Shown here: positions 28,024 through 37,417 of the stretch, piece by piece
Layout: every line of letters begins with the position of its first letter
How positions within the stretch are numbered: position 1 is the stretch's first letter
DNA from: Pseudomonas fragi
GTDB taxonomy: Bacteria > Pseudomonadota > Gammaproteobacteria > Pseudomonadales > Pseudomonadaceae
Assembly: GCF_025426255.1 (NCBI RefSeq)
Contig: NZ_CP104861.1
Span: 2,046,001 to 2,110,000, forward strand
DNA length: 64,000 nucleotides
Direction of reading: 5' to 3'
Position numbers and translations under genes: made by a program
The notes under the pieces: model-generated
What the model was told of the DNA's origin: nothing
The model's database searches: none
The model's input: only the letters and a program-made list of their open reading frames with translations

Positions 28024-28168
28024 GTAGCAGCTGCCGAGGAACGAAGGCTGCGTCCGGCGACGCAGTCGTCGTAAAGCCTGAGCCTACGGTCTACCTGTTA
28101 AACCGCGTACACAGGTTTTACGATTGCTTCGCAATCGGACGCAGCCATCGTTCCTCGGCAGCTGCTAC
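28024..28168. repeat. Family-B inverted repeat element
   Basis: Outer arms of about 23 bp (GTAGCAGCTGCCGAGGAACG / complement) enclose GACGCAGTCGTCGTAAA and GCTTCGCAATCGGACGCAGC across 145 bp. The whole stretch can fold into one long hairpin. It occupies most of the asd-asd2 intergenic region. Confidence 0.8.
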
Positions 28169-28263
28169 GAGTCGTCATCAGTCATCAAATATGCCGGTTG
28201 CGTTGCCTACCGAGGTTGTGCCCGGTACAGTGCCGCTCCCCACGTTTCGCCTGAGGTAGACAC

Positions 28264-29274
28264 ATGAGCCAGTCCTTTGATATCGCCGTCGTTGGCGCCA
28301 CCGGCACTGTCGGCGAAACCATCGTACAAATTCTGGAAGAGCGCAATTTTCCGACAGCGGATTTGCACTTGTTGGCCAGCAGCGAGTCAGCTGGACATTC
28401 GGTGCCTTTTCGCGGCAAAAACGTAAGAGTGCGTGAAGTCGATGCATTCGACTTCAGCAAAGTGCAGCTGGTGTTCTTTGCCGCAGGCCCAGCCGTGACC
28501 TTGAGCTTTGCCGCCAAGGCCAGCGTAGCTGGCTGCATCGTTATCGACTTGTCCGGAGCATTGCCTTCGGCCCAGGCGCCGCAGGTGGTGCCCGAGGCTA
28601 ATTCGCAAGTACTGGAAGGTTTGAAAAAACCGCTACAAGTCAGCAGCCCAAGCCCTTCAGCCACAGCCCTGGCAGTGGCGCTGGCCCCTTTGCGCGGCTT
28701 GCTGGATATGCAATATGTCAGTGTGACCGCGTGCCTCGCGGTATCTGCTCAAGGCCGTGAAGCGGTTTCCGAACTGGCGCGTCAAACCACTGCGTTGTTG
28801 AATTTGCATCCGCTGGAGACCCACTTTTTTGATCGCCAGATGGCTTTTAACCTGTTGGCACAAGTTGGCAAGTCAGACGCTCAAGGCCATGTGCCGCTGG
28901 AAAAACGCCTGGTGACTGAGCTGCGCGAAGTGCTGGGCATGCCAGCGCTGAAAATATCGGCCACTTGTATTCAAGCACCGGTGTTTTTTGGCGATAGCTT
29001 TAGTGTGTCTGTGCAGTTGGCCGGGCCGGTGGACCTGGATGCGGTCAATGCCGCACTTGAAGCGGGCGACGGTATCGAGCTGGTTGAAGACGGAGATTAC
29101 CCTACTGCGGTTGGAGATGCGGTCGGCCAAGACGTGGTGTACGTCGGGCGGGTGCGCCATGGTGTGGACGACACGTCGCAGCTCAACCTGTGGCTGACCT
29201 CGGATAACGTGCGTAAAGGTGCTGCGCTGAACGCAGTGCAGTTGGCTGAGTTGTTGATAAAAGACCAGCTGTAA
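28264..29274 (+). CDS. Aspartate-semialdehyde dehydrogenase-like protein lacking catalytic residues (Usg-like)
   Basis: A 336-residue paralogue of Asd of the Usg type. The N-terminal GATGTVGETIVQILEERNFP fold is clear. The active site is not kept. The NPNCST nucleophile motif reads SPSPSAT around residue 131, with proline where cysteine belongs. The catalytic GHS histidine reads GDS, so dehydrogenase activity is unlikely. The gene is conserved between asd and fimV in Pseudomonas (PA3116 position, from memory), so it is probably kept for another role. A moonlighting or structural function is inference. Confidence 0.85.
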   Translation: MSQSFDIAVVGATGTVGETIVQILEERNFPTADLHLLASSESAGHSVPFRGKNVRVREVDAFDFSKVQLVFFAAGPAVTLSFAAKASVAGCIVIDLSGALPSAQAPQVVPEANSQVLEGLKKPLQVSSPSPSATALAVALAPLRGLLDMQYVSVTACLAVSAQGREAVSELARQTTALLNLHPLETHFFDRQMAFNLLAQVGKSDAQGHVPLEKRLVTELREVLGMPALKISATCIQAPVFFGDSFSVSVQLAGPVDLDAVNAALEAGDGIELVEDGDYPTAVGDAVGQDVVYVGRVRHGVDDTSQLNLWLTSDNVRKGAALNAVQLAELLIKDQL

Positions 29275-29462
29275 AAGATACTTGGCGCCAATTTGTAGCA
29301 GGTTGTCACAGGGTTCCAGTGCCGGTCATCGCAGTTAAGCTGCTGTCAGGGCTTGCAGGTTTAAAGGGGTGATGTGTCTGGCGGCAAAGCCCCGGACCAT
29401 GCCTTCAGGCAGCAGCTATGCAGGTCTCGTGGGACGAGGTCTGTACCAAAAAGGAAGAGGCT

Positions 29463-31811
29463 ATGGTTCAGGTTCGCAAATTAGTGTTAGCAATCGCCGC
29501 CGCTTCGGCGCTGTCATCCGGCATGGCGCAGGCGCTTGAGCTCGGGGAGCTGACCCTTAAGTCGACTCGCAACCAGCCGCTGCTGGCGGAAATCGAGTTG
29601 CTCGACGTCAAGGATCTGACTGCCGCGCAAGTTGTGCCGAGCCTGGCCGCGCCACAGGAATTCAGCAAGGCAGGCGTGCCGCGTCCGGCATTTCTGGATG
29701 ATCTGCATTTCACTCCGGTGATCAATGCCAACGGCAAGAGCGTGCTGCGCGTTACTTCCAGTCAGCCGCTGTCCGAACCTTTCGTGAAATTCCTGGTGCA
29801 GGTGATGTGGCCAAACGGCCGCTTGATGCGCGACTACAGCGTGTTGTTCGATCCTGCAAAGTTCTCGCCCCAGACGGCCGCTGCGGCAACATCGGCATCT
29901 GCCGAGCCTGCGCAATACACCACTTCGTCCCGTGACACCCTATGGGAAATTGCAGCGAAGGCCCGCAATGGCGGCTCGGTGCAGCAGACCATGCTGGCGA
30001 TCCAGGCCCTGAACCCCGACGCCTTTATCAACGGCAATATCAACCGTCTTAAAACCGGCCAGGTGCTGCGCCTGCCGGATGCTTCGCAAAGCGCCCAATT
30101 GCCTCAGGCCAAGGCCGTTAGCGAAGTCGCATCACAGAATGCCGACTGGCGCAGTGGGCGTCGTACCGTACCGCTGGCTCAACAGCTGGATGCAACCGGT
30201 CGCAAGTCCGCGTTGCCGCCTGCTGCCAAAACCACGACTCAGGATGGCTTGAGTCTGGTTTCGGGCCAGGCTGGCAAAGGTGCTGCCGGGGACGCCAAAA
30301 GTGTCAGCGACAAACTGGCAATGGCCCAGGAGGGCCTGGATACCAGTCGCCGTGAAAATGCCGAGCTGCAAAGCCGGATGAAAGATTTGCAAAGCCAATT
30401 GGACAAATTGCAGCGCCTGATCGAATTGAAAAACGATCGGTTGGCCAAGCTTGAGGCCGAAAGTGCAGTGCCTGCGATAGCGGCGCCTGGCATACAGCCT
30501 GCAGATTCGCCTGAAGCCGATATTGCCCCGGCAGTCGAGGGCGCGCCTGCTACCGCTGTAGCGCCAAGCCCAGTCGAAAATGACGTGACGCCAAGCTCCG
30601 AACGAAAAATTCAGGATCTGCTGGGTAGCCCGCTATTGCTCGGACTGGTCGGTGGCGGGGCAGTCTTGCTGCTGCTCTTGTTGCTGTTGTTGGCCCGTCG
30701 TCGCAAAGCTCAGCAGGCAGCGCTAAAGCATGCGCGAATGGCCCGTGAACTCGAAGATGAGTCCGACTTTGCGGTTGATCTGGACATGCCGCAAAGCAGT
30801 TTTGAAGGGTTGGAAACGCCGGCGCGCAACGTCAAGCTTGAGTCGGCTCCGGCTCCGGCTCCAGTGCCAGTGCCTGTGGTTGAACCCGTAGCGCCCGTTG
30901 TCGCGGCGGTATCATTGACCAAACCTGCTGCCGAGGTGTTGGAGCAGGCCGAGAAGCTGATCGAACAGCGCCAGTTGCCTGAGGCCGCAGCGCTGCTTGA
31001 AGCGGCGTTGGAGCAAGCGCCGCAGCGCAGTGATTTGCGCCTCAAGCTGATGCAGGTCTATGGCGAGCAGGGCGAGCGTGATGCGTTTGTCGCGCAGGAG
31101 CGTCAACTGGTTGCCAATGGCAAAAATCACGCGCAGGTCGAGCAGCTCAAAAAGCGCTACCCGGGCATGGTTGTGGCTGCGGCAGCGGGCATTGCCACGG
31201 CGGCAGTTGCTACACAGCTGCAAGCACAGTTCGTTCAGGAAATGATGCGTGACGATCGCGAGGTCGAAGCAGAACCTGAGCGGGTGGTACCGGTTGAAGA
31301 ATTTGATCACGATTTTGATCTGAGTCTCGATGAGCTTGAAGAGGCTTCACCTGCCGTGTTGTCCGCGGACTTGAATCTCGGCAAGCCGGCCGCCGACAGC
31401 TTTGAGGCCGTGCTTGAACAACAGGCCGAGGTTCAGGCCGCTCGCGAAGAAGTGACGGACTTCGATCTGGACCTGCCTGCGGACTTCGATTTGTCCCTGG
31501 CTGACGAGAGCGCCCCTGTGAGTGCGGCGCCGGACAGCTTTTCGCTGGAGCTGGACAAGGTCAATGCCGAGCTGCAGCGCTTGTCGCAAAGCCTTGAGCA
31601 GCCGTCGCTGGCTGAGCCTTTTGCCGATGATGAGCCTGAATTCGACTTCCTGTCGGGTGCCGATGAAACAGCCACCAAGCTGGATCTGGCACAGGCCTAT
31701 ATCGACATGGGCGATGACGAAGGCGCGCGGGATATCCTGACCGAAGTCATGGAGGAGGGTAATGCCCAGCAGCAGGCTGAAGCGCTGGAAATGCTGTCGC
31801 GGTTGACCTGA
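29463..31811 (+). CDS. fimV: Polar hub protein FimV
   Basis: A 782-residue inner-membrane, peptidoglycan-binding protein that organises the pole, type IV pili and cAMP signalling. A signal peptide (about 1-25) is followed by the FimV N-terminal domain with TLKSTRNQPLLAEIEL. A LysM domain lies at about 155-205, then a coiled coil (about 285-340), and a single membrane helix at about 392-415 (LLGLVGGGAVLLLLLLLLLA). The cytoplasmic part is acidic and ends in a TPR-like FimV C-terminal domain (KLDLAQAYIDMGDDEGARDIL). It is shorter than the P. aeruginosa protein (about 919 residues), with the loss in the low-complexity acidic part. The ATG after GGAAGAGGCT is chosen. Confidence 0.92.
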   Translation: MVQVRKLVLAIAAASALSSGMAQALELGELTLKSTRNQPLLAEIELLDVKDLTAAQVVPSLAAPQEFSKAGVPRPAFLDDLHFTPVINANGKSVLRVTSSQPLSEPFVKFLVQVMWPNGRLMRDYSVLFDPAKFSPQTAAAATSASAEPAQYTTSSRDTLWEIAAKARNGGSVQQTMLAIQALNPDAFINGNINRLKTGQVLRLPDASQSAQLPQAKAVSEVASQNADWRSGRRTVPLAQQLDATGRKSALPPAAKTTTQDGLSLVSGQAGKGAAGDAKSVSDKLAMAQEGLDTSRRENAELQSRMKDLQSQLDKLQRLIELKNDRLAKLEAESAVPAIAAPGIQPADSPEADIAPAVEGAPATAVAPSPVENDVTPSSERKIQDLLGSPLLLGLVGGGAVLLLLLLLLLARRRKAQQAALKHARMARELEDESDFAVDLDMPQSSFEGLETPARNVKLESAPAPAPVPVPVVEPVAPVVAAVSLTKPAAEVLEQAEKLIEQRQLPEAAALLEAALEQAPQRSDLRLKLMQVYGEQGERDAFVAQERQLVANGKNHAQVEQLKKRYPGMVVAAAAGIATAAVATQLQAQFVQEMMRDDREVEAEPERVVPVEEFDHDFDLSLDELEEASPAVLSADLNLGKPAADSFEAVLEQQAEVQAAREEVTDFDLDLPADFDLSLADESAPVSAAPDSFSLELDKVNAELQRLSQSLEQPSLAEPFADDEPEFDFLSGADETATKLDLAQAYIDMGDDEGARDILTEVMEEGNAQQQAEALEMLSRLT

Positions 31812-31821
31812 TGCAGCACTT

Positions 31822-31966
31822 GTAGCAGCTGCCGTAGGAACGAGGCTGCGTCCGGCGACGAAGTCGCCGTAAAATCTGAATGCCCGGCCTTACAGGAAGA
31901 TCGTGCATTCAGGATTTACGAGCGCTTCGCACTCGAACGCAGCCTCGTTCCTTCGGCAGCTGCTAC
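31822..31966. repeat. Family-B inverted repeat element
   Basis: A 145-bp long hairpin-forming element with arms GTAGCAGCTGCCGTAGGAAC / complement. The inner arms GCGTCCGGCGACGAAGTCG and CGCTTCGCACTCGAACGC are of the same length and design as the element near 28.1 kb. It sits between fimV and truA. Confidence 0.8.
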
Positions 31967-32021
31967 GCGGTTTTGCGTGCCTCGCCGTGAAATGTTTCAT
32001 GGCGTCTTGCCGGGTGGGCCT

Positions 32022-32027
32022 TATAAT
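32022..32027 (+). promoter_or_regulatory. Possible -10 element for truA
   Basis: A perfect TATAAT lies 35 bp before the truA start, downstream of the family-B repeat that separates truA from fimV. No good -35 hexamer sits at the proper spacing. Confidence 0.3.
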
Positions 32028-32062
32028 GGCTGCCTTTGCGTTTATGAGCAGGCTGTAAGTCC

Positions 32063-32917
32063 TTGGCAAATATAGATAACCCAGCCGCTGAAATGGCTGA
32101 GGAAGGTTTTTTCCGAATCGCGCTCGGCGTGGAATACAAAGGCTCGCGCTATAGCGGCTGGCAGCGTCAGGCCAATGGTGTGCTGACCGTCCAGGAAACC
32201 CTGGAAAATGCCTTGTCAAAAGTCGCTGCCTCGCCGGTTTCATTGATGTGCGCCGGGCGTACGGATGCCGGTGTGCATGCCTGCGGACAAGTGGTGCACT
32301 TCGACACTCAGGCTGATCGCTCCTTAAAAGCCTGGGTGATGGGCGCCAACATCAACTTGCCCCACGACATCAGCGTCAGCTGGGCCAAAGTCATGCCTGC
32401 AGACTTTCATGCGCGCTTCAAGGCTATCGCCCGTCGCTACCGCTATGTGATCTATAACGATCAGATCCGGCCTGCGCACCTGAATCAGGAAATCACCTGG
32501 AACCACCGTCCGCTGGATGTCGAGCGCATGGCCGAGGCTGCCCAGTACTTGCTGGGTGTGCATGACTTCAGCGCCTTTCGTGCGGGTCAATGCCAGGCCA
32601 AGTCCCCAATCAAGGAAATGCACCATCTTCGGGTGACCCGTCACGGTCGGATGATCGTGCTGGATATTCGTGCCAGCGCATTTTTGCATCACATGGTGCG
32701 CAACATCGCCGGGGTGCTGATGACCATCGGGACGGGTGAGCGGCCAGTGGAGTGGATCAAGGAAGTATTGGAGAGCCGTACCCGCCGCTCTGGTGGTGTG
32801 ACGGCGCATCCTTATGGTTTGTATCTGGTGCAAGTTGAATATCGCGATGAGTTCCAGTTGCCGGAACGTTACATTGGGCCTCATTTCTTGACTGGTTTTA
32901 CCGAACTGGACGGCTGA
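32063..32917 (+). CDS. truA: tRNA pseudouridine synthase A
   Basis: A 284-residue enzyme that makes pseudouridine 38-40 in the anticodon stem-loop. The catalytic aspartate is in CAGRTDAGVHACGQ. Also present are IALGVEYKGSRYSGWQRQ, HDFSAFRAGQCQAKSP and FLHHMVRNIAGVL. The TTG start gives an N-terminus with the MA...AE...EGFFRIA pattern I expect in Pseudomonas TruA. An ATG ten codons later is the alternative. trpF follows 56 bp downstream. Confidence 0.94.
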   Translation: MANIDNPAAEMAEEGFFRIALGVEYKGSRYSGWQRQANGVLTVQETLENALSKVAASPVSLMCAGRTDAGVHACGQVVHFDTQADRSLKAWVMGANINLPHDISVSWAKVMPADFHARFKAIARRYRYVIYNDQIRPAHLNQEITWNHRPLDVERMAEAAQYLLGVHDFSAFRAGQCQAKSPIKEMHHLRVTRHGRMIVLDIRASAFLHHMVRNIAGVLMTIGTGERPVEWIKEVLESRTRRSGGVTAHPYGLYLVQVEYRDEFQLPERYIGPHFLTGFTELDG

Positions 32918-32973
32918 CGCCCGGATAAGCATTTGTTACCATCCGGGACTTTCGCGTTCGGGGTGTTATCGAG

Positions 32974-33597
32974 ATGTCCGTTGTTCGCAGCAAGATCTGC
33001 GGTATTACCCGCATAGAAGATGCACTGGCTGCGGTCGAAGCCGGTGCCGACGCTATCGGCTTTGTGTTTTACGCAAAAAGCCCACGCGCCGTCACGGCAT
33101 TGCAAGCGCGAGCGATCATTGCGGCGCTGCCACCTTTTGTGACCACGGTCGGGCTGTTCGTCAATGCCAACGCTTGTGAGCTGAACGAAACACTCGATGC
33201 CGTACCGCTGGATTTATTGCAGTTTCACGGCGATGAAACCCCGGAGCAGTGTCAGGGTTATCACCGTCCTTATATCAAGGCATTGCGCGTGAAGGCCGGG
33301 GATGACATCGCCGGTGCCTGCAAAGCGTATGCAGGGGCCAGTGGTATTTTGCTCGATGCCTATGTTGAAGGCGTACCCGGTGGAACTGGTCAGGCATTTG
33401 ACTGGTCTTTGATTCCACAGGATTTGAGCAAACCGATTATTTTGGCCGGTGGCTTGACTGTCGAGAACGTCGCAGACGCCATTGCCCGGGTTCGACCCTA
33501 TGCCGTGGATGTGAGTGGCGGGGTAGAAAAGGGCAAGGGCATCAAGGATCACGACAAGATTCGTGCCTTTATGCGGGCAGTGCGCACAACAAATTGA
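32974..33597 (+). CDS. trpF: Phosphoribosylanthranilate isomerase
   Basis: A 207-residue (beta/alpha)8 enzyme of tryptophan synthesis. The catalytic cysteine is in KICGITR at the N-terminus and the catalytic aspartate in [10 protein letters not shown]. The phosphate loops are [20 protein letters not shown] and [14 protein letters not shown]. It is a stand-alone TrpF, not fused to TrpC, as is usual in Pseudomonas. Confidence 0.96.
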   Translation: MSVVRSKICGITRIEDALAAVEAGADAIGFVFYAKSPRAVTALQARAIIAALPPFVTTVGLFVNANACELNETLDAVPLDLLQFHGDETPEQCQGYHRPYIKALRVKAGDDIAGACKAYAGASGILLDAYVEGVPGGTGQAFDWSLIPQDLSKPIILAGGLTVENVADAIARVRPYAVDVSGGVEKGKGIKDHDKIRAFMRAVRTTN

Positions 33598-33877
33598 TGC
33601 CGATGTGACGGCTGGCAGTCTGCCGCCGTCCATCAATACCGCTATAAAAAGCGTCGTAAAAAGCAAGTTGGCCCGCAGGTTTGACGGGCAGAAATTAAAG
33701 TGGCAGCCGCTCTGGGGCGTGTTGTCGGGACGGCTGAGGGTTGCGAGGTTTGGCTGGTTTGCCGTGTGCTGACCGCCGCCTGCGCAATCATCGCCACACA
33801 CCTATTGAATTTAGCTCAAGGGCATACACGGGGTCTGGACTCAACGGTTCAGGCCACCGGTACTGGAGAAAAAAAGC

Positions 33878-34798
33878 ATGAGCAACTGGTTGGTAGACAA
33901 GCTGATTCCTTCGATCATGCGTTCCGAGGTCAAAAAGAGCTCGGTACCTGAAGGCCTGTGGCACAAATGCCCGTCTTGCGACGCTGTACTTTATCGTCCG
34001 GAGCTGGAAAAAACCCTGGATGTTTGCCCCAAGTGCAATCACCACATGCGCATCGGCGCCCGCGCCCGCATCAATATCTTCCTGGATACTGACGGCCGTT
34101 CCGAGCTGGGTGCAGACCTGGAGCCGGTAGACCGTCTCAAGTTCCGTGACAGCAAAAAGTACAAGGATCGTCTGGTCGGCGCACAAAAGCAGACCGGCGA
34201 AAAAGACGCGCTGATCTCCATGAGCGGTACGTTGCTGGGCATGCCGGTTGTAGTGTCTGCATTTGAGTTCTCCTTTATGGGTGGCTCGATGGGTGCCATC
34301 GTTGGCGAGCGTTTTGTTCGTGCTGCCAACTACGCACTGGAAAACCGCTGCCCGATGATTTGCTTCGCGGCCTCCGGCGGTGCGCGGATGCAGGAAGCCC
34401 TGATTTCCCTGATGCAAATGGCCAAGACCTCTGCGGTACTGGCGCGTCTGCGTGAAGAAGGCATTCCGTTTATCTCGGTACTGACCGATCCGGTCTATGG
34501 CGGCGTTTCGGCCAGCCTGGCAATGCTGGGTGATGTGATCGTGGCTGAGCCCAAAGCGCTGATCGGCTTTGCTGGCCCGCGTGTTATCGAGCAGACCGTT
34601 CGCGAAAAACTGCCAGAAGGCTTCCAGCGCAGCGAGTTCCTGTTGGAGCACGGTGCAATCGACTTGATCGTTGCGCGTCAGGAGCTGCGTCCGCGTCTGG
34701 GCAACTTGTTGGCACAAATGATGGGCCTGCCGACGCCGGTGTTTGTGGCTGCGCCTGTTGAAGCGATCGTTGTGCCGCCGGCTCCTGCAAACATATGA
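33878..34798 (+). CDS. accD: Acetyl-CoA carboxylase carboxyltransferase subunit beta
   Basis: A 306-residue subunit that, with AccA, transfers carboxyl from biotin-BCCP to acetyl-CoA. The N-terminal zinc ribbon is intact (CPSC, then CPKC 15 residues on), followed by the crotonase-like core with [19 protein letters not shown] and [16 protein letters not shown]. The stop overlaps the folC start by four bases. The 280 bp between trpF and accD hold no gene or strong hairpin that I can see and may be an accD leader. Confidence 0.96.
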   Translation: MSNWLVDKLIPSIMRSEVKKSSVPEGLWHKCPSCDAVLYRPELEKTLDVCPKCNHHMRIGARARINIFLDTDGRSELGADLEPVDRLKFRDSKKYKDRLVGAQKQTGEKDALISMSGTLLGMPVVVSAFEFSFMGGSMGAIVGERFVRAANYALENRCPMICFAASGGARMQEALISLMQMAKTSAVLARLREEGIPFISVLTDPVYGGVSASLAMLGDVIVAEPKALIGFAGPRVIEQTVREKLPEGFQRSEFLLEHGAIDLIVARQELRPRLGNLLAQMMGLPTPVFVAAPVEAIVVPPAPANI

Positions 34799-36102
34799 CC
34801 CAGCGCACCCTTGGCGAGTGGCTCGCCTATCTTGAACAGCTGCATCCATCTGCCATTGATATGGGGTTGGATCGCGCACGCGAGGTAACGAACCGCATGG
34901 GGCTGCAAAAGCCTGCGCCTCGGGTGGTGACGGTTACGGGCACCAATGGCAAGGGCTCGACCTGTGCGTTTGTGGCAGCGTTGCTGCAGGCGCAAGGGCT
35001 CAAGGTGGGCGTTTACAATTCGCCCCATCTGCTGCGCTATAACGAGCGCGTACAAATTGATGGTGCTGAAGTCTCTGATGAACAGCTCTGCGAAGCCTTT
35101 GTGGCTTTGGAAGCAGGGCGGGGCGAGACTTCCCTGACTTATTTTGAAATGGGTACGCTGGCTGCCTTCTGGCTGTTTGAGCGTGCCCAGCTGGATGCCG
35201 TTGTACTGGAAGTTGGCCTTGGCGGACGTCTGGATGCGGTCAATCTGGTGGATGCCGACCTGGCGCTGGTGACCAGCATCGGTGTCGATCATGTCGAGTA
35301 CCTGGGTAATACCCGCGAATCCGTAGCCTATGAAAAGGCCGGGATCTTCCGTGCGGGCAAGCCTGCCCTTTGTGGCGATCTGAACCCTCCGCACACGTTG
35401 CTCGACAAGGCCAAGGAGCTGGGTTGCCCGCTGTTTTTGCGCGGTCGTGACTTTGACCTGGCTACCACCGACACGGCCTGGCATTGGCGTGGCCTTGATG
35501 CCAAGGGCCAGGTTGTAGAGCTGCGGGACATCCCGTTGCTGGATTTGCCCATGGAAAACGCCGCATTGGCCGTGCAGGCCTATGCGTTGACCGATTTGCC
35601 TTGGCAGCCTGCGCGTATCATCAGTGTGCTGTCAGGTACTCGTATCACCGGTCGTCTGGATCGTCGCCAGTTCAACTGGCAAGGCAAAACCCTGAATCTG
35701 CTGCTGGATGTGGGGCACAACCCGCATGCTGCCCAATACCTTGAGCGGCGTTTGGCGCAGCGTCCGGTGGTTGGCAAGCGCTTGGCGGTGTTCGGTTTGC
35801 TGGCAGACAAGGACCTCGATGGCGTAGTGTCACAGCTCACCTCGTCGGTTGAACATTGGGCGGTTGCGCCTTTGCATTCCGGGCGTACACGGCCGGTAGC
35901 TGATGTTCAGGCTGCGCTGCAAAATCTTGGTGCTTCGGTTTCGGCCTATGCCAGTGTTGCAGCTGCGCTCGAAGCGCAGTGCGAACGAGCTACCCCCGAA
36001 GACGAAATTTTGCTGTTCGGATCATTTTATTGTGTCGCTGAAGCGCTCGAGTGGTTGGAGCGACGTGCCACGGAGGAGGCTGCAAATGGCTTTGCTGGAT
36101 AA
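34795..36102 (+). CDS. folC: Bifunctional folylpolyglutamate/dihydrofolate synthase
   Basis: A 435-residue Mur-ligase-fold enzyme that adds glutamate to dihydropteroate and folates. The P-loop is [17 protein letters not shown] at about residue 48, followed by [15 protein letters not shown], the ATP-site [12 protein letters not shown] and DHVEYLGNT, and the C-terminal [10 protein letters not shown]. The start overlaps the accD stop, indicating coupled translation. The 3' end overlaps the SPOR-protein gene by 17 bp. Confidence 0.95.
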   Translation: MTQRTLGEWLAYLEQLHPSAIDMGLDRAREVTNRMGLQKPAPRVVTVTGTNGKGSTCAFVAALLQAQGLKVGVYNSPHLLRYNERVQIDGAEVSDEQLCEAFVALEAGRGETSLTYFEMGTLAAFWLFERAQLDAVVLEVGLGGRLDAVNLVDADLALVTSIGVDHVEYLGNTRESVAYEKAGIFRAGKPALCGDLNPPHTLLDKAKELGCPLFLRGRDFDLATTDTAWHWRGLDAKGQVVELRDIPLLDLPMENAALAVQAYALTDLPWQPARIISVLSGTRITGRLDRRQFNWQGKTLNLLLDVGHNPHAAQYLERRLAQRPVVGKRLAVFGLLADKDLDGVVSQLTSSVEHWAVAPLHSGRTRPVADVQAALQNLGASVSAYASVAAALEAQCERATPEDEILLFGSFYCVAEALEWLERRATEEAANGFAG

Positions 36103-36712
36103 GGTATTCAAGCAGCGGATGGTGGGCGCCCTGGTATTGGTGGCGTTGGCCGTGATTTTTCTGCCGATGCTGTTCTCGCGCCAGGATGAGCAGCGTCAGA
36201 TCCAGGTTGATGCGCCAAGTGCGCCTCAAATGCCAGTGATGCCGCAAGTTCAGGTCGAGCCGGTTGCAGTGCCTGAGCCGCAGGTTATTGCGCAAGAGCC
36301 GGCTGTGGTCGAGCAGCCGGTTGTCCAGCAGCAGGCGCCTGCGCCGGTTGCACCGGTCGTAGCCAAACCTGTAGTGGTTGCGCCAAAACCGCCGGTCGTC
36401 ACTCCGGCGCAGTCGGTCGCGCAGGCACCGGCCAAGCTGGATACCACGCAAAAGCGTGTTGATCCCAACGGTTTGCCTATCAGCTGGTCGGTTCAATTGG
36501 TCAGCCTGTCCAATCGGGCAAGCGCTGATAACTTGCAAAAAACGCTTCGCAATCAAGGATATAACGCATACGTGCGATCCTCTGGCGGAATGAATCGGGT
36601 TTTTGTCGGGCCGTTGCTCGAGCGTGCAGAGGCCGACCGTCTGCGTGATTTGCTCGGCAAGCAGCAGAATCTCAAGGGTTTTGTGGTGCGCTTCCAGCCG
36701 GAACGTGATTGA
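36086..36712 (+). CDS. SPOR domain membrane protein (DedD-like)
   Basis: A 208-residue bitopic protein: a short cytoplasmic tail, one membrane helix (about 12-28, MVGALVLVALAVIFLPMLF), a Pro/Val/Gln-rich periplasmic linker (about 45-125), and a C-terminal SPOR domain. SPOR domains bind denuded glycan strands at the division septum, so a division or cell-wall role is likely. The start ATG has GGAGGAGG upstream and lies within the end of folC. It is the conserved folC-cvpA neighbour in Pseudomonas. Confidence 0.88.
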   Translation: MALLDKVFKQRMVGALVLVALAVIFLPMLFSRQDEQRQIQVDAPSAPQMPVMPQVQVEPVAVPEPQVIAQEPAVVEQPVVQQQAPAPVAPVVAKPVVVAPKPPVVTPAQSVAQAPAKLDTTQKRVDPNGLPISWSVQLVSLSNRASADNLQKTLRNQGYNAYVRSSGGMNRVFVGPLLERAEADRLRDLLGKQQNLKGFVVRFQPERD

Positions 36713-36818
36713 TCGCGCAAAAAGGTTCAATCTGATTGCTCTGGCGTGGATAAATCGCCTTACCTGAGCGGCGGCGCTCTGCTAAAATGCGCCGCCTTAT
36801 CTGTCCGTAGGCTGAACT

Positions 36819-37376
36819 GTGCCATTTACCTGGGTTGACTGGGCGATCGTTGCAATTATCGCCATCTCCGCTTTGATCAGTTTGAAGCGCGGCTTCGTCA
36901 AAGAAGCATTGTCGCTGTGCACCTGGATCATTGCTGGGGTCGTAGCCTGGATGTTCGGCGGTTCACTGTCTCAATATCTCTCCGGATACATCGAAACGCC
37001 TTCCGCCCGCGTCATCGTCGGGTGCACCATCATGTTTGTCGCCACCTTGCTGGTAGGCGCAATGATCAATTTTCTTATCGGCGAACTGATTCGCGTCACC
37101 GGGTTATCCGGGACCGATCGTTTTCTCGGCATGGTCTTCGGCGGTGCGCGTGGTGCATTGCTGGTGGTTGTGGCGGTCGGGCTTTTAAGCCTGGGGCCGG
37201 TACAGCAAGACTCATGGTGGCAAGAGTCACGGCTCGTGCCACAATTTCTATTGGTTGCCGACTGGTCCAAGAACCTCATTCTGGGGTGGAGCAGTCAGTG
37301 GCTGGCCAGCGGAATCAGCGTACCCGCTGACATTCCGTTCAAGGAGCATCTCTTGCCGGCTATCCAGCCCAAGTGA
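36819..37376 (+). CDS. cvpA: Colicin V production family membrane protein
   Basis: A 185-residue inner-membrane protein with four hydrophobic segments (about 7-25, 30-50, 65-88 and 103-125) and the CvpA signature KRGFVKEAL near residue 24. The function is uncertain, with links to envelope stress. The start is GTG, giving the family N-terminus MPFTWVDWAIVAII. TAAAAT about 35 bp upstream may be a -10. It precedes purF by 41 bp, the usual cvpA-purF pairing. Confidence 0.9.
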   Translation: MPFTWVDWAIVAIIAISALISLKRGFVKEALSLCTWIIAGVVAWMFGGSLSQYLSGYIETPSARVIVGCTIMFVATLLVGAMINFLIGELIRVTGLSGTDRFLGMVFGGARGALLVVVAVGLLSLGPVQQDSWWQESRLVPQFLLVADWSKNLILGWSSQWLASGISVPADIPFKEHLLPAIQPK

Positions 37377-37417
37377 GTGGTGTTCAGTTCAGATCCATTA
37401 AGTAGGGGTTGCGTCGC

